Origin: Bacillota bacterium
GTDB lineage: Bacteria > Bacillota > Clostridia > Peptostreptococcales > Anaerovoracaceae
Length of the DNA: 11,580 bases
NCBI GenBank assembly: GCA_029219125.1
Contig: JAQXSU010000294.1
Coordinates: 1-11,580, forward strand
Direction: 5' to 3'
Shown: positions 1 to 6,404 of the stretch, in pieces
Layout: each line of letters starts with the position of its first letter
How positions within the stretch are numbered: the first letter of the stretch is position 1
The notes under the pieces: generated by a model
The model's input: only the letters and a program-made list of their open reading frames with translations
The model's database searches: none
Told to the model about the DNA's origin: nothing
Program-made: the position numbers and the translations under genes

Positions 1-1035
1 CTGGCCTGGGGCGGAAACGCTGTATTGATGACAGAGAAAGGTCTTCTCACGGCGGCAGCCCGCAGGCAGGGCGAGATCCTAGCGGAAGCAGGGAAAACAC
101 CGCTGTATTTCGCCAAGGAAGACAGATTTCTGGGCATCATCGCAGCAGCCGACGTGGTGAAAGAGGACAGCTCCGCAGCCATCGTCCAGCTGCAGCAGAT
201 GGGCATCGAGGTCATCATGCTGACCGGGGATAACCGGAGAACCGCGGCAGCCATCGCCGCCCAGACCAGGGTAGATGGCGTAATCTCCGATGTACTGCCG
301 CAGGAGAAGGAAGCAGTGATTCGCAGACTTTCCCAGCGGGGCAGTACAGCCATGGTGGGAGACGGCATCAACGATGCACCGGCGCTGACCCGGGCGGATG
401 TGGGAATTGCCATCGGAGCCGGTGCTGATGTGGCGTTGGAAGCGGCTGATGTGGTACTGATGAAATCCAGCCTGATGGATGTGGTGCGGGGCATCCGCAT
501 TTCCCGTCAGACTATCCGGAATATTCATCAAAATCTGTTCTGGGCCTTTATCTATAACATCATTGGCATTCCGCTGGCGGCAGGGCTCTGGTATCTCTTC
601 GGCGGCCCGCTGCTGAATCCTATGTTCGGTGCAGCGGCCATGAGCCTGTCCAGCGTCTGCGTCTGCACCAATGCACTGCGGCTGAATCTTTTCCATCCGG
701 AAAGCAGCAGTACCGATGTGGTGTGGAACCGCCGGGCTGAAAAGAAGCCGATGGAGAAAATAGATTTTGGAAAGAAAAACGAAGAAAAAGAGGCGGTAAA
801 CCCGCCTGCAGAAACAGGAGGAAAGAAAATGAAAAAAGTACTGAAAATCGAAGGAATGATGTGCAAGCACTGTCAGGCTCATGTGGATAAGGCTCTGAAC
901 GGCCTCGAAGGCGTTACTGCCTCCGTGGATCTGGAAGCAGGCACCGCATCTGTGGAATGCGCAGAGGGCGTGACCGATGCGATGCTGAAGGCGGCCGTGG
1001 AAGAAGCCGGATACGAAGTGACGGGAATTCAGTAG
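1..1035 (+). CDS. copA: Copper-exporting P-type ATPase (CopA), 3' part, with C-terminal HMA domain
   Basis: The frame is open from the first base, so the N-terminal part (metal-binding, most membrane segments, the phosphorylated DKTG loop) lies outside the window; 344 residues are visible. Seen: hinge motif TGDN (about visible residues 75-78) and GDGINDAP (about 120-127), both of the P-type ATPase P domain; then two membrane helices, the first with the YN pair and the second with MSLSS, the pattern of Cu(I) ATPases (P1B-1). A charged Lys/Glu-rich linker follows, then an HMA fold with MCKHC. Family knowledge: these pumps export Cu(I) or Ag(I) across the cytoplasmic membrane at the cost of ATP. 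The C-terminal place of the HMA domain is less common than N-terminal HMA domains. No metal operator is visible because the promoter is outside the window. Cu(I) specificity is inferred from the helix motifs. Confidence 0.93.
   Translation: MAWGGNAVLMTEKGLLTAAARRQGEILAEAGKTPLYFAKEDRFLGIIAAADVVKEDSSAAIVQLQQMGIEVIMLTGDNRRTAAAIAAQTRVDGVISDVLPQEKEAVIRRLSQRGSTAMVGDGINDAPALTRADVGIAIGAGADVALEAADVVLMKSSLMDVVRGIRISRQTIRNIHQNLFWAFIYNIIGIPLAAGLWYLFGGPLLNPMFGAAAMSLSSVCVCTNALRLNLFHPESSSTDVVWNRRAEKKPMEKIDFGKKNEEKEAVNPPAETGGKKMKKVLKIEGMMCKHCQAHVDKALNGLEGVTASVDLEAGTASVECAEGVTDAMLKAAVEEAGYEVTGIQ
816..831 (+). promoter_or_regulatory. Internal ribosome binding site within copA
   Basis: AGGAGG at 816-821, seven bases, then ATG at 829. 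It lies in the linker codons of copA and fits the start of the CopZ-like domain. Confidence 0.6.
829..1035 (+). CDS. Possible internally initiated copper chaperone (CopZ-like, 68 aa) nested in copA
   Basis: In frame with copA, an ATG at 829 is preceded by a perfect AGGAGG (816-821) with a 7-base gap, better than most gene starts in this window. Starting there gives a 68-residue protein beginning MKKVLKIEGMMCKHC, with the metal-binding Cys pair at residues 12 and 15 and the beta-alpha-beta-beta-alpha-beta length of free CopZ chaperones. The stretch just before it is a Lys/Glu/Pro linker, so the start coincides with the domain boundary. Family knowledge: CopZ hands Cu(I) to CopA in the cytosol. 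Inference: the gene may yield both full-length ATPase and free chaperone. The alternative is that this is a recent copA-copZ fusion keeping a fossil ribosome binding site. Whether initiation occurs is not shown by sequence. Confidence 0.55.
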   Translation: MKKVLKIEGMMCKHCQAHVDKALNGLEGVTASVDLEAGTASVECAEGVTDAMLKAAVEEAGYEVTGIQ

Positions 1036-1040
1036 AACTT

Positions 1041-1063
1041 CCGGATTTCATGAGTCCGGTTTT
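1041..1063 (+). terminator. Probable copA terminator
   Basis: Six bases after the copA stop, CCGGA (1041-1045) pairs with TCCGG (1055-1059) across a nine-base loop that can close further with wobble pairs, followed by TTTT (1060-1063). The stem and U-tract are short, so termination may be partial. Confidence 0.5.
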
Positions 1064-1117
1064 CCAAAAAGCCGGAAAAGTTTTCAAAAAGAAAACAAAA
1101 CAGCGTTTTCGGAAAAC
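1059..1117. repeat. Palindromic four-box array, copy 1 (GTTTTC/GAAAAC)
   Basis: GTTTTC occurs at 1059 and 1080 and its complement GAAAAC at 1091 and 1112, symmetric about position 1088 with starts spaced 21, 11 and 21 bases. An extra GTTTTC at 1105 forms GTTTTCGGAAAAC with the last box. The two 27-base arms match at about 19 positions. The first 38 bases (1059-1096) match copy 2 at 33 of 38 positions. It may be an operator array, a structured RNA or a repeat remnant. Confidence 0.75.
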
Positions 1118-1223
1118 ATGAATAAAAAAGTATAGAAAATATGCCGCGAATCAGACCGATTTCATAGAAGATACCTTAGATGAGAGAGGATTCCTGTCCA
1201 ATATGGGCGACAGAGCATGTGAA

Positions 1224-1282
1224 GTTTTCCAAAACCGATGAAAAGTTTTCAAAAAGAAAACTTTTGGCCAAAAAAAGAAAAC
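1224..1282. repeat. Palindromic four-box array, copy 2 (GTTTTC/GAAAAC)
   Basis: GTTTTC at 1224 and 1245 and GAAAAC at 1256 and 1277, symmetric about 1253, repeat the 21-11-21 spacing of copy 1 exactly 165 bases downstream. The core is a perfect 10-base inverted repeat, AAAAGTTTTC (1241-1250) and GAAAACTTTT (1256-1265), around AAAAA. One more GAAAAC lies at 1303. The spacer and flank bases differ between copies while the boxes are kept. Confidence 0.75.
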
Positions 1283-1334
1283 CATGCGTCTCGTTGATTC
1301 AAGAAAACAATAAAAAAATGAATAATTATTCAAA

Positions 1335-1358
1335 AGAGCCGAATTCTAATTCGGCTCT
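1335..1358 (-). terminator. Terminator of the cobT-to-M20 gene cluster, possibly bidirectional
   Basis: A perfect inverted repeat, AGAGCCGAATT paired with AATTCGGCTCT around two central bases (an 11-base arm each side), begins six bases beyond the M20 stop. Read leftward it is followed by TTTTG and an A/T-rich stretch. Read rightward the tail is poorer in T. It most likely ends the leftward cluster. Confidence 0.75.
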
Positions 1359-1364
1359 CATTCA

Positions 1365-2606
1365 TTATGCATTCATTTGCCTGTACAAATACGGCAGCAA
1401 CCCGGTCAGGAGCTGATAGCGCTTCTGCAGAGAATCCAGGGAGAGGAATTCCTTTTCACTGTGAGGGAAGCCGCCGCCGGGGCCGCCGCCGTCCATGACC
1501 GGAATACCGCAGGCAGCCAGCCGGTTGGCATCGGATAACCCGCCGGCGCTGACGAAGTCGATGGGATCAAGGAGGCCGGCTTCAATTTCATTTTGGTGTG
1601 CTCGTCCGTAGGCTGCCATCCGATCCATCAGCTCCCTGGTTTCCGGGGAAAGCCGAAGAGGCGGCATATCGGAGAGACAGGTGACATGAGCCTGGGTGTT
1701 TTCTACGGAAGGCTTCCGTGACAGGCGGGCGATGGCGCGCTGGATCCGGAGAATTTCCTTCTCGTCGGTGTAGCGCACTTCCATCTTCGCCGTGCACCGG
1801 TCCGGAACCACGTTGAGGGCAGTGCCGCCCTGGACCAGGCCGATGTTGACAGAGGTTCCCCGGTCGTAGTGTTTCAGCTTATCCAGTGCAGTGATCCAGC
1901 AGGCCATTTCCACGATGGCGCTGGCACCCTGGCGCGGTGCGGTTCCTGCATGGGAGGCCACACCGGTGATTTCGATTTCATATTTACGGCAGCCTTTTCG
2001 CTGACTGACGAACTGACCAGCTTTCCGAGCTCCTTCGAAGACAAAGGCGCAGTGGGATTTTTCACCGTATTCTATAAGAAACGGGGCAGAGTCGGCAGAG
2101 CCGGTCTCTTCGTCGCAGTCTAAAAGCAGGCAGAGACGGATCTCCGGATGAACCACGGTCAAGTATTCCGCCACATAGATCATCAGCAGTACGCCGGCTT
2201 TCATGTCCACGGTTCCCGGCCCATACACCCGGCCTTCTGCGGCATCCAGCCGGAAAGGGCGACGTGCTGCGGTTCCTGCGGGAAACACCGTATCGAAGTG
2301 GCCCACCAATAGAAAATCATACGGCTTTCTGTCGTGATGATCTGCATGGAGTTCCGAAATGGCATTATCCTGCCTTGCCGAAGGGCTCACTGCTGTCAGC
2401 AGGGGCCGCCCGTCGGCACCACAGGTATGCCGGGTAACAGAAAGCCCGGCGTTTTCCAGCCGGGCAGCAAGAAACACCGCTGCATTCCGGCAGGCAGCCA
2501 GATCCGCGGTGGGTGTATCGAGATTTATGAAAGGTTCCAGGTCTGACAGGAACCGATCCATTGGAATGCTTCGTCTGGGGTCTGTGTTCATCATCGCCTC
2601 CTGCAT
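1365..2606 (-). CDS. M20 family metallopeptidase, glutamate carboxypeptidase-like
   Basis: 413 residues with the M20 di-zinc fold. Seen: metal ligand His103 and Asp105 in GHFDTVF, bridging Asp134 in GTVDMKAG, catalytic Glu166 and ligand Glu167 in DCDEETGS, ligand Glu191 in FEGARK, and the C-terminal His382 in GFPHSEKEF; the dimerisation domain sits in between (roughly 205-315, beginning near VASHAGTAP). No signal peptide, so cytosolic. Closest by pattern to the CPG2/ArgE/DapE group that removes a C-terminal amino acid or N-acyl group; the substrate cannot be told. The start at 2606 is set by AGGAGG, which itself overlaps the TAG stop of the phosphatase gene upstream, implying coupled translation. 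It is the last gene of the cobalamin cluster. A role in that pathway is not known for this family. Confidence 0.88.
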   Translation of the reverse strand: MQEAMMNTDPRRSIPMDRFLSDLEPFINLDTPTADLAACRNAAVFLAARLENAGLSVTRHTCGADGRPLLTAVSPSARQDNAISELHADHHDRKPYDFLLVGHFDTVFPAGTAARRPFRLDAAEGRVYGPGTVDMKAGVLLMIYVAEYLTVVHPEIRLCLLLDCDEETGSADSAPFLIEYGEKSHCAFVFEGARKAGQFVSQRKGCRKYEIEITGVASHAGTAPRQGASAIVEMACWITALDKLKHYDRGTSVNIGLVQGGTALNVVPDRCTAKMEVRYTDEKEILRIQRAIARLSRKPSVENTQAHVTCLSDMPPLRLSPETRELMDRMAAYGRAHQNEIEAGLLDPIDFVSAGGLSDANRLAACGIPVMDGGGPGGGFPHSEKEFLSLDSLQKRYQLLTGLLPYLYRQMNA

Positions 2607-2615
2607 AAAGCCCTC

Positions 2616-3260
2616 CTAAAACGTTTCGTACCTTACCGGTTCGCTTTCTTCGAAGTAAACGGTATAGCCGTGGCCAGGATCCGGAATCCATTCCCAGAAG
2701 CTAGCACGCATGCCGGGGAACATGGTTTCCATGGAAGCGGCAATCACACCGCCGTGGCAGACCAGGATGGAAACTGCGTCTTCTCCGCTGTGGCGGTGGG
2801 ACAGTTCTTTCATCCGGTGAAGTCCCCGGAATTCTGTCAGTCCCTGCCGGATCCGCGCTCCGAAGCTTTCGATGGAGTCGCCGGAAGGATAGGCAATGGT
2901 CCCGGTTTTATCGTTGATCCAGTCATCAAAAAAATCCATGGTCTTCAGTTCGTCGAAGGTCTTGCATTCACACGTACCGAAGTTCATTTCCTTCATGAGA
3001 GGCAGTGCCTTATGGGGCACATCGCCGTAGATGGTCTGAAACGTCTGCTCCGTCCGAAGCATGCCGGAGGTGTAGCAGTCTGCATCCCCCAGCGGCGGAT
3101 ACACGCCGGCATCCCGAAGGGTTACCAACGCTTCAATGCCCTCTGGCGCCAGCGGCAGATCCGTGGAGCCGTAATACCATCTGCGGAGGTTTCCTTCCGT
3201 CAGACCGTGGCGGATGAAATGAATATAGGATTTTCGATCTTTGTTTAAAGTCATTGGCAT
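2616..3260 (-). CDS. cobC: Histidine phosphatase, probable alpha-ribazole phosphatase (CobC-like)
   Basis: 214 residues of the phosphoglycerate-mutase-like superfamily. Seen: RHG with phosphorylated His18, Arg69 in the SGMLRTEQT segment, Glu91 in MKEMNFG, and the second catalytic His169 in VCHGG, all in the expected order. Family knowledge: CobC removes the phosphate from alpha-ribazole 5'-phosphate (or adenosylcobalamin 5'-phosphate), the last nucleotide-loop step. The assignment over a general phosphatase rests mainly on the neighbours cobT, cobU and cobS. The start MPMTL at 3260 has AAGGGA nine bases upstream; the second Met (3254) is possible but worse spaced. The gene follows the short cobU-like gene by 42 bases. 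Cytosolic. Confidence 0.8.
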   Translation of the reverse strand: MPMTLNKDRKSYIHFIRHGLTEGNLRRWYYGSTDLPLAPEGIEALVTLRDAGVYPPLGDADCYTSGMLRTEQTFQTIYGDVPHKALPLMKEMNFGTCECKTFDELKTMDFFDDWINDKTGTIAYPSGDSIESFGARIRQGLTEFRGLHRMKELSHRHSGEDAVSILVCHGGVIAASMETMFPGMRASFWEWIPDPGHGYTVYFEESEPVRYETF

Positions 3261-3302
3261 AAAAAATGATCCCTTTCTTTCTTTTCGTGCTGCATCTCAC
3301 GC

Positions 3303-3680
3303 CTATTTCAGCTGCTGTCCCAGCCCGCAGAAAACACGGTAAACAGAGTCAGCTTCCCGTGCCAGCCAGATCAGCGTCCGGCCCATCATTTCCCGGTAGG
3401 CGCGATCCGTGGCATCCATGGGAACCAGACCCTGGGAGATATCGTCAGCGATGAGGATTTTGTCCCGAAGCTGAGGCTTTATGGAAGCAAGCACGTCCCG
3501 GGCTTCTTTGCCGCCTGCAGTGCAGGAATAAACAAAATCCTCCAGCCCGCAGATCACGGTTTTTTCCAGGAACAGAGCGCCGTCCCGGCTGCAGCGGAAC
3601 ACATCGTCCGGCGCGATATCAAACGTCTCCAGCGCATAATCCAGTTTCCCCTGATATGCGCCGCCAAAAATCAGAATCAT
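3303..3680 (-). CDS. Short CobU-like protein (second cobinamide kinase/guanylyltransferase homologue)
   Basis: 125 residues, about 60 shorter than full CobU. Seen: N-terminal GGAYQGKLDYA, a degenerate P-loop in which the Ser/Thr after the Lys is replaced by Leu13, and a C-terminal half with DDISQGLVPMDATDRAYRE then MGRTLIWLAREADSVYRVFCG, which follows CobU's NEVG-IVPE and GR-NQ-LA-AADEVY-V-SG blocks closely. The middle region holding CobU's guanylylated His is missing. Known: full CobU phosphorylates adenosylcobinamide and transfers GMP to it. Inference: it could supply part of that activity, partner the other CobU (4525-5082), or regulate. The start at 3680 has AGGAG nine bases upstream. Its ribosome binding site lies in the 16-base gap after cobS. 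No frameshift is seen, so this looks like an intact short family rather than a pseudogene. Confidence 0.78.
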   Translation of the reverse strand: MILIFGGAYQGKLDYALETFDIAPDDVFRCSRDGALFLEKTVICGLEDFVYSCTAGGKEARDVLASIKPQLRDKILIADDISQGLVPMDATDRAYREMMGRTLIWLAREADSVYRVFCGLGQQLK

Positions 3681-3696
3681 AATTGCAGTCTCCTTT

Positions 3697-4464
3697 TTAT
3701 ATCACGGCCAGGGCCAGCACGCCCATCAGCTCACCCCATACGATACCAAATCCGGCGATGTCCCCGTTCATGCCGCCCAGCTGACGGCAGCCACAGAAGA
3801 CCGCAATGAGGCTGCCCAGAAATGTGGCGGCGATGACGGCCAGGGTGTAAAGCGGCTGTGAAGCCAGCAGCAAGCCGGCGGCGCAGTAGAGAATCAGCTG
3901 AACCAGAATGATGCAGGCTGCGTTCTTTTTCTGTCTGTTGTCCGAAGCGCCGTCTCCTTTTGCATACTGGCTGGTACCCATAGGCCGGCGCAGCAGCACA
4001 TTGAGGCCGGAAGCGGACCGGCTGACGGCAGGGATCAGACAGAGATCCACGAAATCGATGCTTATGCTCAGCGCACTGGAGAAAAAGGCGTGGAAGCCCA
4101 TCAGCAAGAATACCAAGCTGATCACGGCGAAAGCGCCGGTGTGGGAGTCCTTCAGAATCCGCTGCCGATCCTCCAACGGACGGCGGGAGAGGATTGCGTC
4201 GCAGCAGTCCATGAAACCGTCCAGGTGAAGAAAACCGGAAAGGACGAAAGGTACCATGGTCAGCAGGAAAGCAGTTACCAGGAACGGAATCGGCAGCACG
4301 GCCAGAAGCAGGCTGACGCCGGCCCAGATCAGGCCGATGATCAGACCTACCGACGGGAGAAATCCCAGCATATAGTTTTTCAGATCATTGTCCCACCGCT
4401 TCAGCGGGCAGGGAAGGGTGAGGAAGTTTCCCCATGCCATAAAAAATCCGGTAATCAGTTTCAT
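3697..4464 (-). CDS. cobS: Adenosylcobinamide-GDP ribazoletransferase (cobalamin synthase)
   Basis: 255 residues, the usual CobS length, with roughly six or seven membrane helices. Seen: the signature HLDGFMDCCD (about 80-89) in the first cytoplasmic loop, RILKDSHTGAF (about 102-112), and NGDIAGFG near the C-terminus. Family knowledge: CobS joins adenosylcobinamide-GDP and alpha-ribazole (or its phosphate) to give cobalamin (phosphate) at the inner membrane. Start: an upstream in-frame GTG at 4476 overlaps the only Shine-Dalgarno (AGGAG, 4480-4476) and cannot use it; the ATG at 4464 lies 11 bases from it and is preferred. Between this gene and cobU upstream there are 60 non-coding bases with a small CCGG-type hairpin. 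It sits between the two cobU-like genes. Confidence 0.93.
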   Translation of the reverse strand: MKLITGFFMAWGNFLTLPCPLKRWDNDLKNYMLGFLPSVGLIIGLIWAGVSLLLAVLPIPFLVTAFLLTMVPFVLSGFLHLDGFMDCCDAILSRRPLEDRQRILKDSHTGAFAVISLVFLLMGFHAFFSSALSISIDFVDLCLIPAVSRSASGLNVLLRRPMGTSQYAKGDGASDNRQKKNAACIILVQLILYCAAGLLLASQPLYTLAVIAATFLGSLIAVFCGCRQLGGMNGDIAGFGIVWGELMGVLALAVI

Positions 4465-4524
4465 AATCGTAAACACTCCTGCGGGGAACCGGCAGCAGCC
4501 GGCTCCGCATTTCTATTTGTATTT

Positions 4525-5082
4525 CTATTTATAATAGTATTTCATGCCGAAGGATACTTCGATGACCTGGTCACAGAGACCGGCCAGCGTGCGGTCCAGC
4601 AGGGCCAGGCCTTTGCGGTAACATTCCGTGGTCTCGTCAAACCGGCAGCCGTCTGCATACAGATAATCCGACACGAAGACCGTATTTCCCGTCTGACGGG
4701 CGAATTCCGTCAGCTCACCGGCCAGCCGCTCTGCCGCCATAAGATCCATGGGACCATCCAGCGGGAACATCTCGTTGGACAGAAGTGCAGTGACGCTGTC
4801 CAGCAGAAACACGCCGCCTGGGTTCACCGGCATGCCGGATACGGTGCGTGCCTGCGGCGTCAGGCAGCCGCAGATGTTTCGGCCCTGCTCCACCGTGTCG
4901 AAGCCCCAGCCTTCCCGCTCGGATAAATGACGGCGGATCCGGGCACGGTCTTCCTCATCCACAGGAATCATGGTGGCCAGATAGTAGAGCGGCACGTTTT
5001 TTTCACGGGCCATATCCCGGGCAAGCTCCTGAGCATGCATGGATTTTCCGTTCTTACATCCTCCACTGATAAAGATATTCAT
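4525..5082 (-). CDS. cobU: CobU: adenosylcobinamide kinase / adenosylcobinamide-phosphate guanylyltransferase
   Basis: 185 residues, the expected length. Seen: P-loop GGCKNGKS (residues 7-14), YYLATM after it, RIRRHLSER with His52 at the place of the guanylylated His46 of Salmonella CobU, and LLDSVTALLSNEMF matching CobU's LLECITTMVTN block. The C-terminal third is more diverged (DQVIEVSFG for DEVWLVVSG) and lacks the clear NEVG-IVPE block, which the short paralogue at 3303-3680 keeps. Family knowledge: phosphorylates adenosylcobinamide with ATP or GTP, then adds GMP from GTP to give adenosylcobinamide-GDP. Cytosolic. The ATG overlaps the cobT stop (TGATG, sharing position 5082), with AGGA 11 bases upstream inside cobT, so translation is coupled. 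Confidence 0.87.
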   Translation of the reverse strand: MNIFISGGCKNGKSMHAQELARDMAREKNVPLYYLATMIPVDEEDRARIRRHLSEREGWGFDTVEQGRNICGCLTPQARTVSGMPVNPGGVFLLDSVTALLSNEMFPLDGPMDLMAAERLAGELTEFARQTGNTVFVSDYLYADGCRFDETTECYRKGLALLDRTLAGLCDQVIEVSFGMKYYYK

Positions 5083-6236
5083 CAGAAGAAGTTTCCTTTC
5101 TTGGCTTCCTGCAGATAGTCTGCATCGATGGCGCCTTCTGCGAAGGTTGCCATGCCGTTCATGGCAGCACAGGCTGTTTCCATGATCTTGAAGCTGATTG
5201 GACAGCCACTGCCCTCACCCAGACGCATGCCCAGATTGAAGTACGGCTTGACGCCCAGTGCGTCCATGGCAATGAGATAACCCTTTTCCTTCGACACGTG
5301 GGAACCAAACATGAAGCCGGTCACCTGCGGGGCCAGGCGGGAAGCCGCCAGGGCTGCCACGGCAGAAATATAGCCGTCGATGACCACGGGCATCTTATAA
5401 TATGCCGCACCCAGGAAGGCGCCGACCATGGCGCAGATATCGAAACCGCCTGCCTCGGCCAGAATATCGATCACATCTTTTCCTTTGCAGCGGGAAATCG
5501 CCTCATCCACGATGCGGATCTTCTTCGCGAAGCCTTCATCATTGAGACCGCCGCCCCGGCCAACCACGTCTTCGCCGGTCCGGTCTGTCAGAGCTGCCAG
5601 GACGCAGGCAGAGGTGGTGGTGTTTCCAATGCCCATTTCGCCCACACCGAAGACCTGGTAACCGCAGCGCTTCAGAGCTTCCACTGCTTCCATACCGGTA
5701 TAAAGTGCAGTCAGTGCTTCTTCTCTGGTCATGGCAGGACCCTTGGCCAGATTTTTCGTACCGTCGGCAATCCGGCGGTTTACGATCCTGCGGGTAATCC
5801 CCTGCAGGCAGCCGTTATCGCTGCACTGATGTTCTGTCATTTCATCGTGATATAGTTCTTCCGGAATCTCCATTTTCACGCCCACGTCCACAACCAGCAG
5901 ATCGATCCCGAAATATTTGGCCATGGATCCCACACCGGTCAGACGGCGGGTGAAATTGATGGTCTGCGACAGAGTGACGGACTGGGGTGCAGAGGCAACG
6001 CCCTCTTCCACCACACCGTTATCGGCAGAAAAAATGACAATGGCCTGTCTGGTCACATCGTTTTTTACCTGTCCCGTGATGCCGGCAAGGCGGATGGAGA
6101 TTTCCTCCAGTTCACCCAGAGCACCTGTGGGCTTGGCCAGAACCTCCTGGCGGGCAGACGCTTCTTCCATGGCCTGACTACTCAGTTGTCCCAGTTCCTC
6201 AATACTGCTTAAGATTTCTTCCAGACGTCGTTCCAT
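5082..6236 (-). CDS. cobT: Nicotinate-nucleotide--dimethylbenzimidazole phosphoribosyltransferase
   Basis: 384 residues with all CobT blocks in order: KPTGALGELE near the N-terminus, FSADNGVVEEGVA, the glycine-rich GIGNTTTSA, GRGGGLND, FGSHVSKEKGY, and LGMRLGEGSG containing the catalytic Glu (about residue 341, equal to Glu317 of Salmonella CobT). Known role: moves phosphoribose from nicotinate mononucleotide to 5,6-dimethylbenzimidazole or another lower base, giving alpha-ribazole phosphate for CobS. Start: an in-frame ATG at 6260 has no Shine-Dalgarno; the ATG at 6236 has GAGGAG ten bases upstream and matches the family start better. First gene of the leftward cluster, its stop overlaps the cobU start. 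I see no cobalamin riboswitch in its short leader. Confidence 0.96.
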   Translation of the reverse strand: MERRLEEILSSIEELGQLSSQAMEEASARQEVLAKPTGALGELEEISIRLAGITGQVKNDVTRQAIVIFSADNGVVEEGVASAPQSVTLSQTINFTRRLTGVGSMAKYFGIDLLVVDVGVKMEIPEELYHDEMTEHQCSDNGCLQGITRRIVNRRIADGTKNLAKGPAMTREEALTALYTGMEAVEALKRCGYQVFGVGEMGIGNTTTSACVLAALTDRTGEDVVGRGGGLNDEGFAKKIRIVDEAISRCKGKDVIDILAEAGGFDICAMVGAFLGAAYYKMPVVIDGYISAVAALAASRLAPQVTGFMFGSHVSKEKGYLIAMDALGVKPYFNLGMRLGEGSGCPISFKIMETACAAMNGMATFAEGAIDADYLQEAKKGNFF

Positions 6237-6280
6237 AATGATTCCGCTCCTCACTTTCATAGTATTCGCTCATGTTTTTT

Positions 6281-6289
6281 ATTTTAACA
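6281..6289 (-). promoter_or_regulatory. Candidate extended -10 promoter for cobT
   Basis: Leftward, TGTTAAAAT reads as the extended -10 form TGn-TAAAAT. No good -35 is present: the T-tract of a terminator lies there. It would give a leader of about 38 bases before the cobT ATG. Confidence 0.4.
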
Positions 6290-6299
6290 CAGCCGGAAA

Positions 6300-6331
6300 G
6301 AAAAAAAAACCCCCTTCCAAAAGGGAAGGGC
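6300..6331 (-). terminator. Leftward terminator between the divergent cobT and EamA promoters
   Basis: Read leftward: CCCTTCC, loop CTTTT, GGAAGGG, two Gs, then ten or more Ts. This is a textbook intrinsic terminator, but no leftward gene lies immediately upstream of it. It could stop antisense transcripts entering cobT, end a short RNA, or act in an attenuated leader. Confidence 0.75.
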
Positions 6332-6334
6332 ATG

Positions 6335-6363
6335 TTGCACTTATATGGAAATTTTGATAGAAT
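6335..6363 (+). promoter_or_regulatory. Sigma-A promoter for the EamA gene
   Basis: TTGCAC (6335-6340), 17-base spacer, TAGAAT (6358-6363). Transcription would start near 6370, about 35 bases before the ATG at 6405, which rules out the earlier in-frame ATG at 6345. Confidence 0.65.
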
Positions 6364-6404
6364 ACTTGTGTGGCTTAGTATATTGTAAGAAAAGGAAGAG
6401 AGTA

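Larger units (their letters stand above)
1036..1364. other. AT-rich intergenic region without a credible gene
   Basis: This 329-base gap between copA and the M20 peptidase gene is clearly richer in A+T than its neighbours. It holds a short copA terminator (1041-1063), two palindromic arrays of GTTTTC/GAAAAC boxes (1059-1117 and 1224-1282) and a strong hairpin terminator (1335-1358). Short open frames crossing it are Lys/Phe/Asn-rich products of the repeats and lack a ribosome binding site. I see no tRNA or other structured RNA. Confidence 0.7.

Noticed and set aside
1180..1416. Open frame of 78 codons (+) in the gap after copA
   Set aside because: It has no ribosome binding site, runs through the repeat arrays and the terminator into the antisense of the M20 gene, and its Lys/Phe-rich product follows from the repeats.
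3303..3680. Short cobU-like gene as a degraded pseudogene
   Set aside because: The frame is intact with a good ribosome site, tight spacing and conserved C-terminal blocks; no frameshift or stop remnants of the missing region are seen.
4462..4476. GTG at 4476 as the cobS start
   Set aside because: It overlaps the only Shine-Dalgarno, so the ribosome could not use both; ATG at 4464 fits.
6237..6404. Cobalamin riboswitch upstream of cobT
   Set aside because: The interval is too short for a roughly 200-base B12 riboswitch and I could not find a B12-box-like segment; only promoters and one terminator are seen.
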